A stretch of 64,000 nt of DNA from Opacimonas immobilis (GTDB taxonomy: Bacteria > Pseudomonadota > Gammaproteobacteria > Enterobacterales > Alteromonadaceae): positions 1 through 64,000 of the forward strand of contig NZ_CP182485.1 of NCBI RefSeq assembly GCF_048282545.1, in the 5' to 3' direction. The position numbers and the translations under genes are program-made. Positions within the stretch are counted from its first letter, which is position 1, and each line of letters starts with the position of its first letter. This document shows positions 33,099 through 42,744 of the stretch, one piece after another. The notes beneath the pieces are model-generated. The model had not been told where the DNA came from. It searched no databases and was given only the letters and a program-made list of their open reading frames with translations.

Positions 33099-34844
33099 AT
33101 GAAATTCTGGGCATGGAGTTGCCTTTTTTTGACTTCTCTAGCAGTAGCTCAAGTCAATATACAATGGCACCACCCCCCTCCATCAGAGGTTAAAAACAAC
33201 ATTGAAATCGCGTTAAAGACCTACTCGGGCTTCGCTGATTGTGACTCAATCAGTCCTCTCGAGCTTGCCCAACAGCGCCAGTCTTTGGGTAGTTTATTGC
33301 TCGATTCGTTTCATGCGTTTGGGTATTTCGATGCTCAATTTACTGAGTTGGAGATGAGCAGTTCGACCCAATGTAATACTTGGTCGGCCACTCTGCGGTT
33401 GGGCGAGCGCGCTCAGCTTTATGCCATTGAGGTTGACGCCGATTCAGCACTCTATGACGACCCAGTGCTCACCAAACGCTATACAGAATTGACGCAACAC
33501 GTTGGCAAGCGTTTTAGTCAAAAACATTATACTGCCTTCAAAGATGATATTTACAGTCTAGCAATTGCACGTGGCTATTTTGATATCACAATGGGTCAAA
33601 GTCAGATTGTCGTCGCACAAAACAATCGTGATATCACTTTGCGCTATGATTTTGAGTTTGGCGATAGATATGTCATCAATGCATTGGAACTTCCTGCTAA
33701 CACCATCAATCAAGCTTTACTCAATAATATTATTGAGCTCAAGCTAGGTGAGCCCTATGCATTGGAACGTATCAACGAGATGCGCAATGCCTTAAATCGC
33801 TCGGGGTATTTTGCAACGGTACAAATCCGGCCAGACCTGGCCAATCGACGTGATGGCAAAATTAATCTCATCGCCACATTAACTGAAAAGCCCAAACACC
33901 AAGTCGAATACGGTATCGGCTTCTCAACCGATGTCGGTCCACGCGCGTCGGTTTCATGGAAACGCGCCAGATTAAATGACAGTGGTCATAGTATACGCTT
34001 ATCCTCCAAAGTATCCGCTCCCGAGCAACAAATCAGCGCGACGTATAAGGTCCCTTTGGCTAATCCAAATCGCGAATACATTAACTATCAACTTGGACTT
34101 GAACGAACTGACTTCAATGACAGCGAAGGCTTATCCTTGAGTTTAGGGGCAACCCGATTTTTCCCAGTCGGTCATTTTCATGAACGCCTTAACGACTGGC
34201 ATGCCAGTATATTTTCTCGGTACACATACTCAGACTTTACCCAAGCGGATGTCAATGCCAACACTAAATTATGGTACTTAGGTGGGAGTTTGCATTATTT
34301 ACAAACCGACGATATGTTATTTCCGTCAACCGGTGAGCGACATGATCTAACGCTAGAAACTGCTCAGAATAGTTTATTGAGTGATTTTACGGTGTATCGT
34401 CTTACGGCTCAAACCAAGTGGTTAAGACCATTATCAAGCGCTTGGACATGGCTCGGGATCTGGCGCGCAGGCTGGATGGACACAGATGATTTTACTCGTA
34501 CTCCGAGCGAACAACGCTTTTATTTGGGCGGTGACCAAAGCATTCGTGGGTTTGGCTACAAAGACATCGCACCTAGAGATACAAATGGTGCTTTGCTTGG
34601 TGGCGAGCAAAGCGTATCGACCCAACAAGAACTCATATATCAAATTAATGACTCATGGGGCGTAGCCGGATTCTTCGATACGGCTCAAATCAGTTACAAT
34701 GCTCAATCCTTGTCTGCCTCTAGTGTTGGATTGGGGGCGATTTGGCGCTCATCCTTGGGCCCTGTGCGTTTGTATGCTGCCCGAGGCAGCAGTACTGCAG
34801 AGTCTACTTGGCGACTGCACATTTTGTTGGGGCCGGTATTATGA
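33099..34844 (+). CDS. tamA: Translocation and assembly module outer membrane protein TamA
   Basis: A 581-residue Omp85-family protein. A signal peptide (MKFWAWSCLFLTSLAVAQ) is followed by POTRA-like repeats to about residue 265 and a C-terminal beta barrel. The conserved barrel element FYLGGDQSIRGFGYKDIAPRD is the Omp85 (V/I)RGF motif region. TamA works with the inner-membrane-anchored TamB in outer membrane protein insertion and phospholipid transport. The following tamB start overlaps its stop (ATGA). Confidence 0.93.
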   Translation: MKFWAWSCLFLTSLAVAQVNIQWHHPPPSEVKNNIEIALKTYSGFADCDSISPLELAQQRQSLGSLLLDSFHAFGYFDAQFTELEMSSSTQCNTWSATLRLGERAQLYAIEVDADSALYDDPVLTKRYTELTQHVGKRFSQKHYTAFKDDIYSLAIARGYFDITMGQSQIVVAQNNRDITLRYDFEFGDRYVINALELPANTINQALLNNIIELKLGEPYALERINEMRNALNRSGYFATVQIRPDLANRRDGKINLIATLTEKPKHQVEYGIGFSTDVGPRASVSWKRARLNDSGHSIRLSSKVSAPEQQISATYKVPLANPNREYINYQLGLERTDFNDSEGLSLSLGATRFFPVGHFHERLNDWHASIFSRYTYSDFTQADVNANTKLWYLGGSLHYLQTDDMLFPSTGERHDLTLETAQNSLLSDFTVYRLTAQTKWLRPLSSAWTWLGIWRAGWMDTDDFTRTPSEQRFYLGGDQSIRGFGYKDIAPRDTNGALLGGEQSVSTQQELIYQINDSWGVAGFFDTAQISYNAQSLSASSVGLGAIWRSSLGPVRLYAARGSSTAESTWRLHILLGPVL

Positions 34845-37800
34845 CGACAGACAATGCTGTTGCAAAACAGGTCACTCCCCCGCATTGGCGCTGGCTACGA
34901 CGCTTGCTATGGACCCTATTTGCTTTAACCCTTGTAACATTAAGTTTATTGGTTGGTTTGCTTAATTCAAACTTAGGTACATTAGCGATTAAGCAAGCCC
35001 TTGAACGCATAGATTGGGTCAGCGTTGAACAGATTGATGGGACGATTTTTCATGGTATGCGCTGGCGTAATGTCCGTGTCGCGCATCCAGCTCTATCGGG
35101 ACAGATCACGCAACTAGACTTTGCGCTATCGCCCATTTGTCTATGGCAAAAGCAAATTTGTCTGGAACAACTGTTTATTGAATCAGCCAGTTTTCAGCTT
35201 GAAGATAATACCACCATCAATTTAGCAAACTGGTCTGCTCTGGTTAACATTAATCTGGAAAATGGCATTGTCATTTATCCTACGCAAATCCAAGGTGACG
35301 AGCTACATGTTTATCTACCTGATAGTCAACCGCTTTCATCAATAGCTGCAGCACCGTCCCCATCGTTCGACTTTAGCTCAAAAGAAGCAATTATTGAGCA
35401 AATAGAGACCGGAATTGAAACGATTTTCCAGGCCGTTCAGTATTATCAAACAACGCTCTCCAAAACCACTGACTTCGAGTTTAGCCCCGAGCAACTGCAA
35501 AACGCACTGCCAAAACTAGTTTGGCCTGTATTGGCAGAAGACATTGCACTCTCTATCAGTTCGTTTGCCGTAGTACAAAACCAAACATCCGTTATACCTG
35601 AGAGTATGGTTAAAGGTCACTTTGCACTGACTGAACAACTCAGCATAAAATCGATACTTGTCAGTAACCAATATGGGGAGCTTAATGGTAACGCGACTCT
35701 TGGACCAGACTATAATGTGCGTGCGGATCTTAGCTTATACATCAACGGTCTTTCACTGCCGATTGAAAATGTTGTATTTGCATTAGATGGCTATCTGCTC
35801 TCGCCAGCAATTGCATTTGACACCACTGGCCAATTCATAAGTAATGGGCACTTAAGAGTTGATTTGACTGATAGAGCCATACCCGTCGATGTCTCTCTGA
35901 CTTGGGATAGATTTGTAGAACAAATAAATGATATTCAGATTGACCTTGCCCCAGGTATCTTAATCATACAGGGCAATCGCTATCAAGCTAAAGCAGAGAT
36001 TGATGTGTTTTTAGAGCACGTAGTTCAAGAAGATAAATTGGCGATTACTGGAATCAATATTGACTGTTCGCTATCGGTAAGTCTTACTCAATTAAACACG
36101 CAAGATTGCGGTGTTGGCCTAGGCAATACGTACATACCATTGAACCTCCTAATCGACGCTAGAGAGAGTCTGGCCTTCACTGTTACGACGCAGTTCGCTC
36201 TAAACCAACAAAGTGATCTGTTTCAATGGCGCATTCAGGGCACTCCTCTTAAAAATTATTGGCAAGGCTTTTTACTCGATACCTATACGGCTGATATTTC
36301 AATTACCCAAGATTCGTTTTCCTTGCGTCACACACTTACTGGTGAACTTGGTAAACCACTATCAGTGCATAATGACATGACCGCTGAGCTATTTAATGAT
36401 GCGATAAAAATAGACATTTCCAAGCTCAACCTGAGTTACGGTGAGGAAAATCTGGAATTAGCCTCTTTTAGCAGTGCGTTGAATGGTCAAACACTGACTC
36501 TTTCTCCAGTGCAGATTGATTTATATTCTTCAAATAATAGGGTGAGTAGATTATCCGTTACGCTTGATCCTCTGGTATTTGAGCAGATGGATTTAGGAGC
36601 AGAGATTATTTTGGATGACACTGGACTGGCTGAAATTTTCAATTTGGTAAACGGATATTTAACTACGCCAATTCAAATTCACACCGATGCATCAGTTGCG
36701 CTAGAAACGCGCTTGCAATGGAAGGACTATCAGCTCAAAGCAAATACCAATTTACGGGTATCACCAAGTACTTGGGCACTAACTCCAACTTTGCAATTTG
36801 TTTTAGAAGAAGCTCAAATTAAGGGAGACGTAAAGTGGGATATTGAACAGCCTATCAGTACGGCTCAAATCCGTTCACGTGGGCAAATTACCGGCCAAAA
36901 TTTAGGTCAAATTGAACTTGAAATCGACTTCCTAAATACGCTAGCCGTGTATGCTCAGTTGAAAGAAGTAAATTTAGCAATATTCTCTGACTTAGTGCCT
37001 ATGTTTGAGGATTTTAGTGGGTTGGCCTCAGCAAATATTGCGTTACGACAGTTCGATAATGATTTGAATATTAACGGTGTGGTCATAGTACCTGCACTGA
37101 ATCTTGAGCTTGATAAACTGCCCGAGTCACATATTCAATCACACCCTGACCTTGTATTCATCCAGCCACAAAAACAGATCTTTAGCCTTGAGGAAAGTGA
37201 TAAATTCAGTATGCCATTTGGCATTAACCTTGATATCAATGCCATCATCGACCCACTTAAACGTCAAAAAGTACGATTAAAGGCGTTTGACTTTGCCACA
37301 TCTCTACATGGTGCGCTAAACGTACGCCTTGAGGGCACAAACTTAGCGGTATTGGGGGATCTCAATCTAACTGATGGTTTGTACCAAGCATATGGTCAAG
37401 ATTTATTGGTGCGGCGCGGAGTGTTGAATTTTACGGGTCCGGTTGGTTTGCCATATATATCACTAGAAGCCATTCGCAACCCAAAAACCATGAACGAAGA
37501 CGTCATTGCAGGGATTAGAGTTCAAGGTTTGAGCCAGAATTTACGCGCAGAGCTATTCAGTGAACCTGAATTTGAAAATCCCAATATTTTGTCTTACCTG
37601 ATTCGCGGCAAAGAGCTCAATGCTGCATCAGATGAAAACTCGTCTGTGGTGATTACTAATGCCCTGCTCGGTTTTGGTCTGGGGCAAAGCGAGAGTGCAT
37701 TGTCGCGCTTGGGTAGTTCATTAGGGGTGGACAACTTACAATTGTCGACTCAAGGTGCTGGCGAGCAAACCCAAATAGGTGTTAGCGGTAAGCTCAATGA

Positions 37801-38002
37801 GCGACTGAGTGTCGAATATCGAGTTGGCGTGTTTGAAGAAATTGCCGAATGGGGACTGCGCTATCAATATCGTCCCAACCTTTATATCGAAGCAACCAGC
37901 GGTGCACATAATGCATTGGATGTATTTTACCAGATCGCGCGGGGCACTCGCTCCGAAACAGAATCGAATCAGGTACTTGAGTCAACGCCTAGTGAGCAGT
38001 AG
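34841..38002 (+). CDS. tamB: Translocation and assembly module protein TamB
   Basis: A 1053-residue AsmA/TamB-type protein. I start at ATG 34841, which overlaps the tamA stop, not at the upstream in-frame ATG 34742. A single N-terminal membrane anchor (WLRRLLWTLFALTLVTLSLLVGLL) is followed by a long repetitive beta-structure forming a periplasmic bridge. The C-terminal DUF490 region contains VRLEGTNLAVLGDLNLTDGLYQAYGQDLLVRRGVLNFTGP and YLIRGKELN, the most conserved part. It pairs with TamA and may carry phospholipids across the periplasm. E. coli TamB is longer (1259). Confidence 0.93.
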   Translation: MTTDNAVAKQVTPPHWRWLRRLLWTLFALTLVTLSLLVGLLNSNLGTLAIKQALERIDWVSVEQIDGTIFHGMRWRNVRVAHPALSGQITQLDFALSPICLWQKQICLEQLFIESASFQLEDNTTINLANWSALVNINLENGIVIYPTQIQGDELHVYLPDSQPLSSIAAAPSPSFDFSSKEAIIEQIETGIETIFQAVQYYQTTLSKTTDFEFSPEQLQNALPKLVWPVLAEDIALSISSFAVVQNQTSVIPESMVKGHFALTEQLSIKSILVSNQYGELNGNATLGPDYNVRADLSLYINGLSLPIENVVFALDGYLLSPAIAFDTTGQFISNGHLRVDLTDRAIPVDVSLTWDRFVEQINDIQIDLAPGILIIQGNRYQAKAEIDVFLEHVVQEDKLAITGINIDCSLSVSLTQLNTQDCGVGLGNTYIPLNLLIDARESLAFTVTTQFALNQQSDLFQWRIQGTPLKNYWQGFLLDTYTADISITQDSFSLRHTLTGELGKPLSVHNDMTAELFNDAIKIDISKLNLSYGEENLELASFSSALNGQTLTLSPVQIDLYSSNNRVSRLSVTLDPLVFEQMDLGAEIILDDTGLAEIFNLVNGYLTTPIQIHTDASVALETRLQWKDYQLKANTNLRVSPSTWALTPTLQFVLEEAQIKGDVKWDIEQPISTAQIRSRGQITGQNLGQIELEIDFLNTLAVYAQLKEVNLAIFSDLVPMFEDFSGLASANIALRQFDNDLNINGVVIVPALNLELDKLPESHIQSHPDLVFIQPQKQIFSLEESDKFSMPFGINLDINAIIDPLKRQKVRLKAFDFATSLHGALNVRLEGTNLAVLGDLNLTDGLYQAYGQDLLVRRGVLNFTGPVGLPYISLEAIRNPKTMNEDVIAGIRVQGLSQNLRAELFSEPEFENPNILSYLIRGKELNAASDENSSVVITNALLGFGLGQSESALSRLGSSLGVDNLQLSTQGAGEQTQIGVSGKLNERLSVEYRVGVFEEIAEWGLRYQYRPNLYIEATSGAHNALDVFYQIARGTRSETESNQVLESTPSEQ

Positions 38003-38043
38003 CATAGTATCTTATTAACACGTATTTTTACTAGGTCATTTTC

Positions 38044-38463
38044 ATGTGGGTGCAGCATCAACTTACTTTACCAGCTTATCAACGGGGGTTTCACCTCATT
38101 ACAGATAGGATAGCCTCTCAAATCCCTCAGCTAGCACTGTGTAAAACAGGTCTTTTACATGTATTTATCCAGCATTCTAGTGCATCTCTCACCATTAATG
38201 AAAATGCCGATCCGACCGTGCGAATCGATTTTGAATCGCACTTCAATGTCATCGCTCCTGAAAACCAACCCTATTATCGCCACACCTATGAAGGCCCAGA
38301 TGATATGCCGGCACACCTTAAAGCGAGTCTCCTTGGTTCATCTGTAACTATTCCCGTCGCTAATGGCAAACTTTTACTTGGTACATGGCAAGGAATATAT
38401 TTAGGGGAACATAGAGATCATGCATCACCACGAACACTGGTCTTGACCTTGCATGGAGAGTAA
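38044..38463 (+). CDS. YjbQ/UPF0047 family protein
   Basis: A 139-residue protein of the YjbQ family, which has weak thiamine-phosphate synthase activity. Conserved segments are FHLITDRI, LLHVFIQHSSASLTINENADP, RHTYEGPDDMPAHLKASLLGSS and GTWQGIYLGEHRDH, with His residues that bind metal. The length is typical. It lies 41 bp after tamB, and its stop is directly followed by the stop of a convergent small gene. Confidence 0.93.
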   Translation: MWVQHQLTLPAYQRGFHLITDRIASQIPQLALCKTGLLHVFIQHSSASLTINENADPTVRIDFESHFNVIAPENQPYYRHTYEGPDDMPAHLKASLLGSSVTIPVANGKLLLGTWQGIYLGEHRDHASPRTLVLTLHGE

Positions 38464-38679
38464 TCAAAAGTCACTGTGCGCTTCACGTTGCTCATGTAAT
38501 CTCTCAATTTCTTTAATCACGATTTCTTTTAATAGTGGACGCGCACTTGAATTCAGGTAAAGACAGGTTCGCTCAACATTCGTAAATTCTTCCTCTGAAA
38601 AAAACAAGGTAATGCGTTTTTTAGGAGACGACGATATATGGTTATAGTTACTTTTGGAAGTAGTCGGAATCAATTGCAC
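38464..38679 (-). CDS. Small protein with ribbon-helix-helix-like region
   Basis: A 71-residue protein. The part KKRITLFFSEEEFTNVERTCLYLNSSARPLLKEIVIKEI has a short beta strand followed by two helices, as in ribbon-helix-helix DNA-binding proteins. No partner toxin gene is present. I cannot name a family. The frame ends on the base immediately after yjbQ's stop. It is plausible but not certain that it is expressed. Confidence 0.5.
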   Translation of the reverse strand: MQLIPTTSKSNYNHISSSPKKRITLFFSEEEFTNVERTCLYLNSSARPLLKEIVIKEIERLHEQREAHSDF

Positions 38680-38831
38680 TATGGTTCTCTCTTGGGGTGT
38701 ATTATCCAGTGATTTAATGATACCGAACGCTATTCTTGTGCCTACTGGTCAAAAGCTCTGATTTCACAAAATATACTTTGTGAAAAACGCATTTTAGTCA
38801 ATAATGCGCAAAAGCGACAAAAGGAAGCATC

Positions 38832-39704
38832 ATGCTCGACACGTTAAACGAATTTTTATTATATCTAGACTCCATTTCCCTATCCCTTGGTGCTGTATCT
38901 ATATCGGTTTTGGATGTGTCTAGGGCCTTATTTTTAGGAGCTTTGGTTATTTGGGCAGGTATTTGGATCAACCGTCGAGGTATCAATACAATCAAGCGCC
39001 AAAAACGCTTTGATGTACGAACCAAAGAAGTGTTGAGTAAAGTCTATCAAGTGCTTATCTTTTGTTTTGTCGCCATTACCTTATTACAACTGTTGGGTAT
39101 AAACCTGACAACCCTCGCTGTATTTGGTGGTGCAGTAGGTGTCGGACTCGGTCTGGGCTTACAGTCCATAGCGTCGAACTTTATTTCAGGCATTATTATT
39201 TTAATTGACAAATCCGTTACCGTTGGTGATTACATTGAACTAGATGATGGCAGCAAGGGGTGGGTACGCGAATTTAGAATGCGTTACACCATCCTTGAAA
39301 CCTATGACGGAAAAGACATCGTAGTGCCCAATGAAAAATTTATCAGCTGCACCTTTATCAATTGGTCACACAAAGACCCACTACAGCGCTATCGCGTGGA
39401 TTTTTCTGTGGCGTACAAAACCGATATTAGGCATGTTGTGGAAATCATAAAAGAGGCAGTTGCACAGCACCCTCAGGTTTTGAGTGGCGAAGATATTGCA
39501 ATTGAACTGCGCCCTGATTGTGAAATCGACTCATTTGGTGACAGTGGCGTGAATTTGTTTGTTGAGTTCTGGATCGAAGGGATTGACGATGGCAAAAACC
39601 GGGTCGGCGGGGATTTGAATCTCATTATTTTTGAAACATTACGCGAACATGGTATCGAAATTCCATTTCCGCAAAGGGAAGTGCGCTTGCTTGAAAACAA
39701 ATAA
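38832..39704 (+). CDS. Mechanosensitive ion channel MscS family protein
   Basis: A 290-residue inner membrane channel opened by membrane tension. It has three N-terminal hydrophobic segments, with the third the pore helix AVFGGAVGVGLGLGLQSIASNFISGIIILIDKSV rich in Gly/Ala. The cytoplasmic beta/vestibule domain follows (VGDYIELDDGSKGWVREFRMRYTILETYDGKDIVVPNEKFI). It is a bit larger than E. coli MscS (286) but of that class. It has its own promoter region and a downstream terminator. Confidence 0.94.
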   Translation: MLDTLNEFLLYLDSISLSLGAVSISVLDVSRALFLGALVIWAGIWINRRGINTIKRQKRFDVRTKEVLSKVYQVLIFCFVAITLLQLLGINLTTLAVFGGAVGVGLGLGLQSIASNFISGIIILIDKSVTVGDYIELDDGSKGWVREFRMRYTILETYDGKDIVVPNEKFISCTFINWSHKDPLQRYRVDFSVAYKTDIRHVVEIIKEAVAQHPQVLSGEDIAIELRPDCEIDSFGDSGVNLFVEFWIEGIDDGKNRVGGDLNLIIFETLREHGIEIPFPQREVRLLENK

Positions 39705-39778
39705 CCTATAAAGAGTATTATTTATATTTATAAATTTCACTTTTATGAAGGAATACTCATTGTTTCGTTAATTTATAG

Positions 39779-39806
39779 AAAAAGGGAGCTTCACGCTCCC
39801 TTTTAT
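39779..39806. terminator. Bidirectional terminator between mscS and the amidohydrolase
   Basis: AAAGGGAGC (39781-39789) pairs with GCTCCCTTT (39795-39803) around a five-base loop, with A before and T after. It can stop transcription from both convergent genes. Confidence 0.9.
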
Positions 39807-39812
39807 ATCTTT

Positions 39813-41456
39813 TTAATATTTGCGCTTTCCTGCGACCCAAGTTTCCAGTACTTGTGTATCTCGGATCAGCCCTTCGTCCACGGTAAAAATATCACGGTCA
39901 ATGACGATAAAGTCCGCTTGTTTTCCTACTTCTAACGAACCAATCATGTCCTCTTGGAATGCGGCATAAGCAGCATCTAAGGTAAAGCCTTTAAATGCTT
40001 GCTCACGGGTGACTGCCTCGTGTCCTAACCATCCACCTTTAGGCTTTCCTTCAGCGTTTTGACGAGTGATCGCAGCGTGTAAACCATGAAACGGATTCGC
40101 TAATTCGACTGGAAAATCGGAGCCAAACGCAATATCCGCCCCCATCTCTAGTAGCGTTTGCCAGGCGTAGGCGCCTTGTAAGCGATGTTTGCCCAATCGG
40201 TCTTCAGCCATATTCATATCTGATGTGGCATGCGTCGGTTGCATCGAGGCGATGATGCCATATTTAGGAAATAAAGAGAGGTCCTCGGGCGCAATCACCT
40301 GAGCATGTTCGATTCGATGACGAGCGTTGTTCTCAGGAAAAATCTTAAACGTCTGTGCAAACGTTTCTAAGCCAAGGCGGTTCGCTCTATCGCCAATTGC
40401 ATGATAGTTAAGCTGAAATCCAGCGCCAATGACCTCGCGAAACAAGTCTGGCATGGCTTCTTCAGAAGTTACTAACAAACCCACATTATCTGGATCATCC
40501 GAATACGGTGCGATTAAAGCCGCTCCCCGACTGCCCAATGCACCATCACCATAAACCTTAACACTGCGAATGCTCAACATGCCTGCGTCATCTGCGATAT
40601 GACCTTTTTGCAACAGCTGTGACAACTGCGGATCAGTTGCGGCAATCATAGCATAGATACGAAAATCCAAATCAGGCGCGGAGCGCGTAAAGAAATCTAC
40701 CACTTGCGCACTGATCCCGGCGTCATGAGCAGAGGTGATCCCCAAACTCAGTAAATGCTCAGACGCTTTATCCAAATATTTTGCTAACAAACGGTCATCA
40801 ACGGGTGGAATGTTTTTTTCAACGATATACATCGCATTGTCAATCAACAAACCGGTCGGCTGGCCTTGTGCATCTTTCACAATTTCGCCACCACTAGGAG
40901 AAGTCGTTGCAGAATCAATCCCTGCCACTTGTAAGGCGGCGCTATTTACCCAAGATGCATGCCCATCAATGCGTGATAACACTATGGGTTTATCGATATT
41001 TAACGCATCTAAACTGCTTTTTGAGGGGAATTGCTGATTATCCCATAACACCTGATTCCAACCTCTGCCAACTACCCAGTCAGCTTGTGGGTTCAGACCA
41101 ATAAAATCCTTCACGCGCTTTACGGCTTCTGCTTCAGAACGTGTACCACGTAAATCGATTTCAAAGAGACCCTGTCCTAAACCTAAGATATGGCCATGCG
41201 CATCAATCAAACCTGGTAACACCGTCTTACCTTGTGCATCAATGACTTGAACCCCTTCTGGAATCGCGATTGCGTTACCTATCGCAACAATTTTATCGTC
41301 TTCTATCATCATCTGACGAAACTGAGTGAGTTTTCCATCTGCACCAATGGTATAGCCGTTGGCGTTTACCCAAGCGGTTTTTTCAGATGCACTAGCCGCC
41401 CCTAGTAACACACTCACAAACAGTAGAATGACCGATCCAGTCCATCGAAATTTCAT
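39813..41456 (-). CDS. Exported amidohydrolase (YtcJ-like)
   Basis: A 547-residue metal-dependent amidohydrolase. ATG 41456 follows GAGGTGCTT. A signal peptide (MKFRWTGSVILLFVSVLLGAASA) directs export. The metal site motif is VLPGLIDAHGHILGLG; further conserved elements are VVGRGWNQVLW, LSRIDGHASWVNS, NYHAIGDRANRLGLETF, RHRIEHAQVI, and FGSDFPVELANPFHGL with the last metal Asp. This is the amidohydrolase 3 (YtcJ/AepA-like) subgroup; the substrate is unknown. It is followed by a terminator and lies 38 bp after purT on the same strand. Confidence 0.92.
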   Translation of the reverse strand: MKFRWTGSVILLFVSVLLGAASASEKTAWVNANGYTIGADGKLTQFRQMMIEDDKIVAIGNAIAIPEGVQVIDAQGKTVLPGLIDAHGHILGLGQGLFEIDLRGTRSEAEAVKRVKDFIGLNPQADWVVGRGWNQVLWDNQQFPSKSSLDALNIDKPIVLSRIDGHASWVNSAALQVAGIDSATTSPSGGEIVKDAQGQPTGLLIDNAMYIVEKNIPPVDDRLLAKYLDKASEHLLSLGITSAHDAGISAQVVDFFTRSAPDLDFRIYAMIAATDPQLSQLLQKGHIADDAGMLSIRSVKVYGDGALGSRGAALIAPYSDDPDNVGLLVTSEEAMPDLFREVIGAGFQLNYHAIGDRANRLGLETFAQTFKIFPENNARHRIEHAQVIAPEDLSLFPKYGIIASMQPTHATSDMNMAEDRLGKHRLQGAYAWQTLLEMGADIAFGSDFPVELANPFHGLHAAITRQNAEGKPKGGWLGHEAVTREQAFKGFTLDAAYAAFQEDMIGSLEVGKQADFIVIDRDIFTVDEGLIRDTQVLETWVAGKRKY

Positions 41457-41494
41457 AAGCACCTCTTTTATATTTTTATTGTGTTATATTGTGT

Positions 41495-42676
41495 TTAAAG
41501 TTTCACTTGGCAGTTTTGTTTCATACGCAGTCCTTTCGCAACGGCCTCATCACAGTTCTCCCCTCGTGCTAACATGACAGCCATGCGCCGAGTACCCGAG
41601 ACGGCTGGCTTTCCAAAAATGCGTAAATCGGTTTGCGCCTCACTCAAGACTAGCGCTAAGTCAGAAAACGCCACTTGTTCACTATGACCTTGAACCACCA
41701 AAGCAACCGAGGCAGATGGTCCGTATAATTCGATATTGGGGATCGGTAGCCCCAAAAACGCGCGCACATGTAAAGCAAACTCACTCAGATTTTGGGAAAT
41801 CAACGTCACCATACCAGTATCGTGGGGGCGTGGTGATACTTCACTAAAGTACACTTCATCACCTTTAATGAACAATTCAACACCAAACAAACCGCGACCA
41901 CCCAGCGCATCGGTCACTTGTTTTGCGATGCCTTGTGCTTTTTGTAATGCGGTATCGGACATGACTTGAGGTTGCCAAGATTCTTGATAATCCCCTCCGG
42001 ATTGACGATGCCCGATGGGTGCACAAAAACAGGTACCATCAATATGCCGAATCGTGAGTAAGGTAATTTCATAATCAAAATCCACCATGCCCTCGACAAT
42101 CACCTTACCTTGTCCCGCACGCCCGCCTTGTTGCGCATAATCCCACGCGCCTTTCACCTCATCAGCGGCTTTCACTAAAGATTGGCCTTTGCCAGAAGAA
42201 CTCATAATGGGTTTGACAAAGCAAGGATAGCCTATTGCTTCAATTGCTTGATGAAACTCCGATTCGTCTGCAGCAAAGCGATAGTCAGACGTTGCGATTT
42301 TGAGCTCTTCAGCAACCAGTCTGCGAATCCCCTCGCGATTCATGGTGAGATGAGCAGCTTTAGCACTTGGAACAATATTAACGCCCTCGCTTTCTAATTC
42401 TAATAAGGTGGCGGTGGCAATTGCTTCCACCTCTGGGACAACAAAATCAGGTTGTTCTAATTCAATTACGCGGCGTAGTTCAGCCCCGTCCAGCATAGAA
42501 AACACATGAGAGCGATCCGCAACTTGCATCGCTGGTGCATTGACATAACTATCACAGGCAATGACTTCACAGCCGAGACGCTTGAGCTCAATCACAACTT
42601 CTTTGCCAAGCTCGCCTGAGCCACATAGTAAAACTTTGCTTGTAGAGGGAGAAAAAGGGGTACCAAGAACGGTCAT
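41495..42676 (-). CDS. purT: Formate-dependent GAR transformylase PurT
   Basis: A 393-residue ATP-grasp enzyme that formylates glycinamide ribonucleotide with formate and ATP in purine synthesis. I start at ATG 42676 (MTVLGTPFSPSTSKVLLCGSGELGKEVVIE), which matches known PurT N-termini; the longer frame would run over a hairpin. Other motifs are VPEVEAIAT, MSSSGKGQSLV, RGLFGVELFIKGDEVYFSEVSPRPHDTGMVT. The 5' region holds a perfect 13-bp inverted repeat over the likely ribosome binding site. Confidence 0.96.
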   Translation of the reverse strand: MTVLGTPFSPSTSKVLLCGSGELGKEVVIELKRLGCEVIACDSYVNAPAMQVADRSHVFSMLDGAELRRVIELEQPDFVVPEVEAIATATLLELESEGVNIVPSAKAAHLTMNREGIRRLVAEELKIATSDYRFAADESEFHQAIEAIGYPCFVKPIMSSSGKGQSLVKAADEVKGAWDYAQQGGRAGQGKVIVEGMVDFDYEITLLTIRHIDGTCFCAPIGHRQSGGDYQESWQPQVMSDTALQKAQGIAKQVTDALGGRGLFGVELFIKGDEVYFSEVSPRPHDTGMVTLISQNLSEFALHVRAFLGLPIPNIELYGPSASVALVVQGHSEQVAFSDLALVLSEAQTDLRIFGKPAVSGTRRMAVMLARGENCDEAVAKGLRMKQNCQVKL

Positions 42677-42682
42677 AGAGAA

Positions 42683-42722
42683 AACCTTTGTTATTATGAT
42701 GATACGCACAATAACAAAGGTT
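42683..42722 (-). promoter_or_regulatory. Perfect 13-bp hairpin hiding the purT ribosome binding site
   Basis: AACCTTTGTTATT (42683-42695) and AATAACAAAGGTT (42710-42722) are perfectly complementary with a 14-base spacer. On the purT mRNA the 3' arm includes AAAGG, the only purine-rich stretch at a proper distance (eight bases) before the ATG, and the 5' arm pairs with it. It may act as an RNA switch in the leader or as a DNA operator. Confidence 0.6.
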
Positions 42723-42744
42723 ATCAGATTTGCCTAGCCTAGAA

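Noticed and set aside
38464..38679. Antitoxin of a toxin-antitoxin pair
   Set aside because: The ribbon-helix-helix resemblance is weak and no partner gene lies beside it.
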